In this document: positions 41,026 through 42,973 of the stretch, in pieces | How positions within the stretch are numbered: position 1 is the first letter of the stretch | Layout of the letters: the number at the start of each line of letters is the position of its first letter | From: a virus | Virus record (IMG/VR): IMGVR_UViG_3300021093_002296 | Coordinates: 1-42,973 of that record | Reading direction: 5' to 3' (one strand) | Length of the DNA: 42,973 nt | Made by a program: the position numbers and the translations under genes | The notes under the pieces: model-generated | Told to the model about the DNA's origin: nothing | The model's input: only the letters and a program-made list of their open reading frames with translations | Database searches by the model: none

Positions 41026-41607
41026 TTATCTTTTATACTTTTTAATTGTATTTAACAGTTCAGATTTTGTTATATTAGGGTGAATATGTGATTCAACCAA
41101 TTTAAGAATACTCTCTTCAAGTTTTTTAACGTCCTCTTTATTAACTTTCTTTTCCCCAATTTCTTTGTCTGATGTTTTAGCAAAATCACCTATCTGTTTT
41201 TTTGACATTGATCCTACAACTTTTTTTACTTTTCCTCTATAACTATTAGGGATGTCTTTTAATTCTTTATCTCCTTTTTCTACAGAATAAGCGGCACCCA
41301 TTAATCCCCTTTGTTTTTTAGATACAGATTTTTCAGTTACTTCACCTTCCTTAGTGACTGTTACTGTATCATCTTGGTTAATTGTAACGTTAACGTCATC
41401 ATCTTTACTAAAAGTTTTACCTTTAACCTCATCATTTGAATATGTTGTACTAGTTGTAGTTTTTGTTACCGCTTCCTTAGTCTCCTTTTTAGATTTTTTT
41501 ACTTTTTCGTATAATAATGATATCTGAGAACTATTCATATTCTCAAGAGTAATAATAGAAACCCCCTCTTTTAAAAGGAATACCATTTTAGGATTCATAT
41601 GTTTCAT
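41026..41607 (-). CDS. Hypothetical protein next to terminase
   Basis: 193 residues. N-terminal ~40 residues helical, then a Thr/Val/Asp/Lys-rich stretch (TTTSTTYSNDEVKGK, DVNVTINQDDTVTVTKEGEV), then helical KQRGLMGAAYSVEKGDKELK and a charged C-terminus with KLVESHIHPNITKSELLN. No known motif. The gap to the terminase start is 3 bp. A small terminase or DNA-binding role is possible by position alone. Confidence 0.55.
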   Translation of the reverse strand: MKHMNPKMVFLLKEGVSIITLENMNSSQISLLYEKVKKSKKETKEAVTKTTTSTTYSNDEVKGKTFSKDDDVNVTINQDDTVTVTKEGEVTEKSVSKKQRGLMGAAYSVEKGDKELKDIPNSYRGKVKKVVGSMSKKQIGDFAKTSDKEIGEKKVNKEDVKKLEESILKLVESHIHPNITKSELLNTIKKYKR

Positions 41608-42007
41608 CGCTCACTAAATTTTTTTCCCATTTTAATACGATATCTCTTTCGTATAATTTATTCTCAACACTTTCGATAGATTCCCCATATTGGAAAACTA
41701 ATCTTTTTCTTTTATTAATTAAAATTTCATCACTATCGGACTTTTCCCAAGCCAATGATATAACACCATCGATAGCATCATACACACCAAAAAAATCTGA
41801 GTCTTGTATTAATGTTAAACTAATTTCTGAATTTTTAAGTACCCCAACAGTTTTTATATAATTAACATCAGGAGGTAATGGTTTACCTGCCGCTGGTTCA
41901 GCATCCCAATCTTCCCCCCAAACATCATCAACATCCGAAAAAATAAATTCATATAAATTATCACCTTTATAATTTGGACCTAATTCGTTAACGTAAACTA
42001 AATTCAT
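41588..42007 (-). CDS. Hypothetical protein in terminase operon
   Basis: 139 residues, mixed alpha/beta and acidic. LVYVNELGPNYKGDNLYEFIFSD and DDVWGEDWDAEP are rich in acidic and aromatic residues. GVISLAWEKSDSDEILINKR and FQYGESIESVENKLYERDIV follow. No catalytic motif. Start overlaps the end of the upstream gene by ATGA; its 3' end overlaps the next gene by 20 bp. Function unknown. Confidence 0.55.
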   Translation of the reverse strand: MNLVYVNELGPNYKGDNLYEFIFSDVDDVWGEDWDAEPAAGKPLPPDVNYIKTVGVLKNSEISLTLIQDSDFFGVYDAIDGVISLAWEKSDSDEILINKRKRLVFQYGESIESVENKLYERDIVLKWEKNLVSDETYES

Positions 42008-42973
42008 ATAACTCTACCGTTTGGTGTAACTTTTATTTGTTTACCTTTTATTGTAAAAACTAAATTCTCTTTATTTGTTTTACCAACAAATTTTATATTT
42101 AAATTCTCAGAAAATAATTTTTTAGCAACTAATTCTTGTTTTCTTGTTTCAGAAAGATTAGTAATTTCATTATTAATTTTTACTCTTTTTAGTTTTTCAT
42201 TTATAAAATCTTTTTTTCTTTTTTCTTCTAAAATTGGTTTTTCGTTTTCATTAATTTTAAAATACTTAGATAATACTTTTTCGACTCTAGATTCTGCAAA
42301 TGTTTCTTCAGGTGCTGGTGGTGCAGGTAATTCCTCACTTCCCATACCTTCAGATTCACCTCCCATTGGTGGCATTCCCATACCAAACTCATCTTCGGCA
42401 CCCAAATCTAAATCTCCTTCTTCTCCCATTCCGTAATCTTCAAAAGAATCAAACTTATCCAAAATATCTTCTTTATCATCCTCATCTAATTTTGATAAGT
42501 CTATTGCAGATAATATAGAATTTACAACATATTTTATGTCTTGCGAATCCATTCCTTTATCTTTATCAAATGATCTTATTTTTTGACTTAGTCTCCCTGT
42601 TAATTTTTGTATAGTTTTTAACCCAACAGGACCTCCTTCTTCACCTTCTTCACCCCCCATTGGTGTCATTCCCATATCAGGTGCCGGTGCTCCTTCTTCA
42701 CCCCCCATTGGTGGCATTCCTAAATCGGGTGCCGGTGGCATTCCCATATCAGATGCCGGTGGCATTCCCATATCAGGTGCCGGTGGCATTCCCATATCAG
42801 GTGCCGGTGCTCCTTCTTCACCCCCCATTGGTGGCATTCCTAAATCGGGTGCCGGTGGGGCAGGTGTACCTAAATCTGCAGGAGGTGCCGGTGGGGCAGG
42901 TGTACCTAAATCTGCAGGAGGTGCCGGTGGGGCAGGTGTACCTAAATCTGCAGGAGGTGCCGGTAAGTCACCA
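42004..42973 (-). CDS. Proline-rich repeat protein, C-terminal part (runs off window)
   Basis: The frame stays open to the window edge (323 codons, no start identified). The first part is low-complexity: 12-residue units PADLGTPAPPAP, then 8-residue units PDMGMPPA and GGEEGAPA. Next comes a helical core (about IQKLTGRLSQKIRSFDKD onward, QDIKYVVNSILSAIDLSKLDEDD), another acidic/Gly-Met stretch, and a C-terminal Lys/Glu-rich helical region ending in a beta tail NLVFTIKGKQIKVTPNGRVI. The helical core suggests a conserved domain; the Pro-rich part is probably a flexible arm. Lies upstream of the terminase genes; virion role possible. Confidence 0.6.
   Translation of the reverse strand, partial: GDLPAPPADLGTPAPPAPPADLGTPAPPAPPADLGTPAPPAPDLGMPPMGGEEGAPAPDMGMPPAPDMGMPPASDMGMPPAPDLGMPPMGGEEGAPAPDMGMTPMGGEEGEEGGPVGLKTIQKLTGRLSQKIRSFDKDKGMDSQDIKYVVNSILSAIDLSKLDEDDKEDILDKFDSFEDYGMGEEGDLDLGAEDEFGMGMPPMGGESEGMGSEELPAPPAPEETFAESRVEKVLSKYFKINENEKPILEEKRKKDFINEKLKRVKINNEITNLSETRKQELVAKKLFSENLNIKFVGKTNKENLVFTIKGKQIKVTPNGRVI
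42668..42858 (-). repeat. 120-bp direct repeat in Pro-rich gene
   Basis: Sequence at about 42668-42738 recurs almost exactly at 42788-42858 (offset 120 bp, 40 codons), encoding GGEEGAPAPDMGMPPA-type units. Confidence 0.8.
42849..42965 (-). repeat. 36-bp tandem repeat in Pro-rich gene
   Basis: Three identical 36-bp copies at 42849-42884, 42885-42920 and 42921-42956, with a 9-bp start of a fourth, encode a 12-residue unit. There are no spacers between copies. Confidence 0.9.

Noticed and set aside
42849-42965. CRISPR-like array from regular 36-bp repeats
   Set aside because: Repeats abut with no spacers, are in frame, and encode a 12-residue protein unit.
1-42973. tRNA genes
   Set aside because: No cloverleaf-like segment was recognised by eye in the short intergenic gaps; a tRNAscan run would settle it.

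Overview
The window is part of an AT-rich genome of a tailed phage with a T4-like head module. It almost certainly infects a Bacteroidota (flavobacterium-type) host. The T4 relationship rests on a large terminase, portal, prohead protease, acidic scaffold and gp23-type capsid protein, encoded in T4 order on the minus strand, plus a gp55-type late sigma factor and a gp5-type baseplate OB-fold protein. The host inference rests on a secreted protein with Bacteroidota-style domains and a T9SS-like C-terminal tail, a bS21 that matches the Bacteroidota type, and the near absence of Shine-Dalgarno sequences.

Layout. 1-3583 (minus): three fibre or surface proteins, the first running off the window. 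3635-6151 (plus): five small genes of mostly unknown function, including a WYL-like protein, ending at a clear intrinsic terminator. 6235-20794 (plus): a tightly packed glycan island. It has seven glycosyltransferases or likely glycosyltransferases plus a GT11 fucosyltransferase, four SAM methyltransferases, and the complete two-enzyme route from GDP-mannose to GDP-L-fucose. Interleaved are an exonuclease, a dUTPase, PhoH and a degenerate HAD-like protein. 20797-27820 (plus): the late sigma factor, then tail/baseplate-type structural genes. 27817-31052 (minus): a Cys/Lys-rich small protein, a multi-pass membrane protein and a 675-residue secreted multidomain protein. 31205-42973 (minus): capsid, scaffold, protease, small head-region genes, portal, terminase and three further genes, the last running off the window. 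A plus-strand gene for ribosomal protein bS21 is inserted in the middle of this head cluster.

Three signals go beyond gene content. (1) The 7-mer TATTTAT stands upstream of eleven genes, mostly 11-14 nt before the start codon. It marks both strands of the virion genes and was not seen in front of glycan-island genes, so it is a candidate late promoter. (2) Three unrelated proteins begin with a similar 13-residue amphipathic leader that ends in (I/L)-x-E exactly at residue 13. This matches the T4 gp21 cleavage rule and suggests capsid-targeting sequences on injected internal proteins. (3) The phage bS21 keeps a tyrosine at position 54 and is preceded by one of the few SD-like sequences seen here. 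This suggests it acts on the anti-SD-sequestering ribosome of Bacteroidota.

No tRNA, CRISPR array, insertion sequence or integrase was seen. No intergenic stretch exceeds 300 bases.
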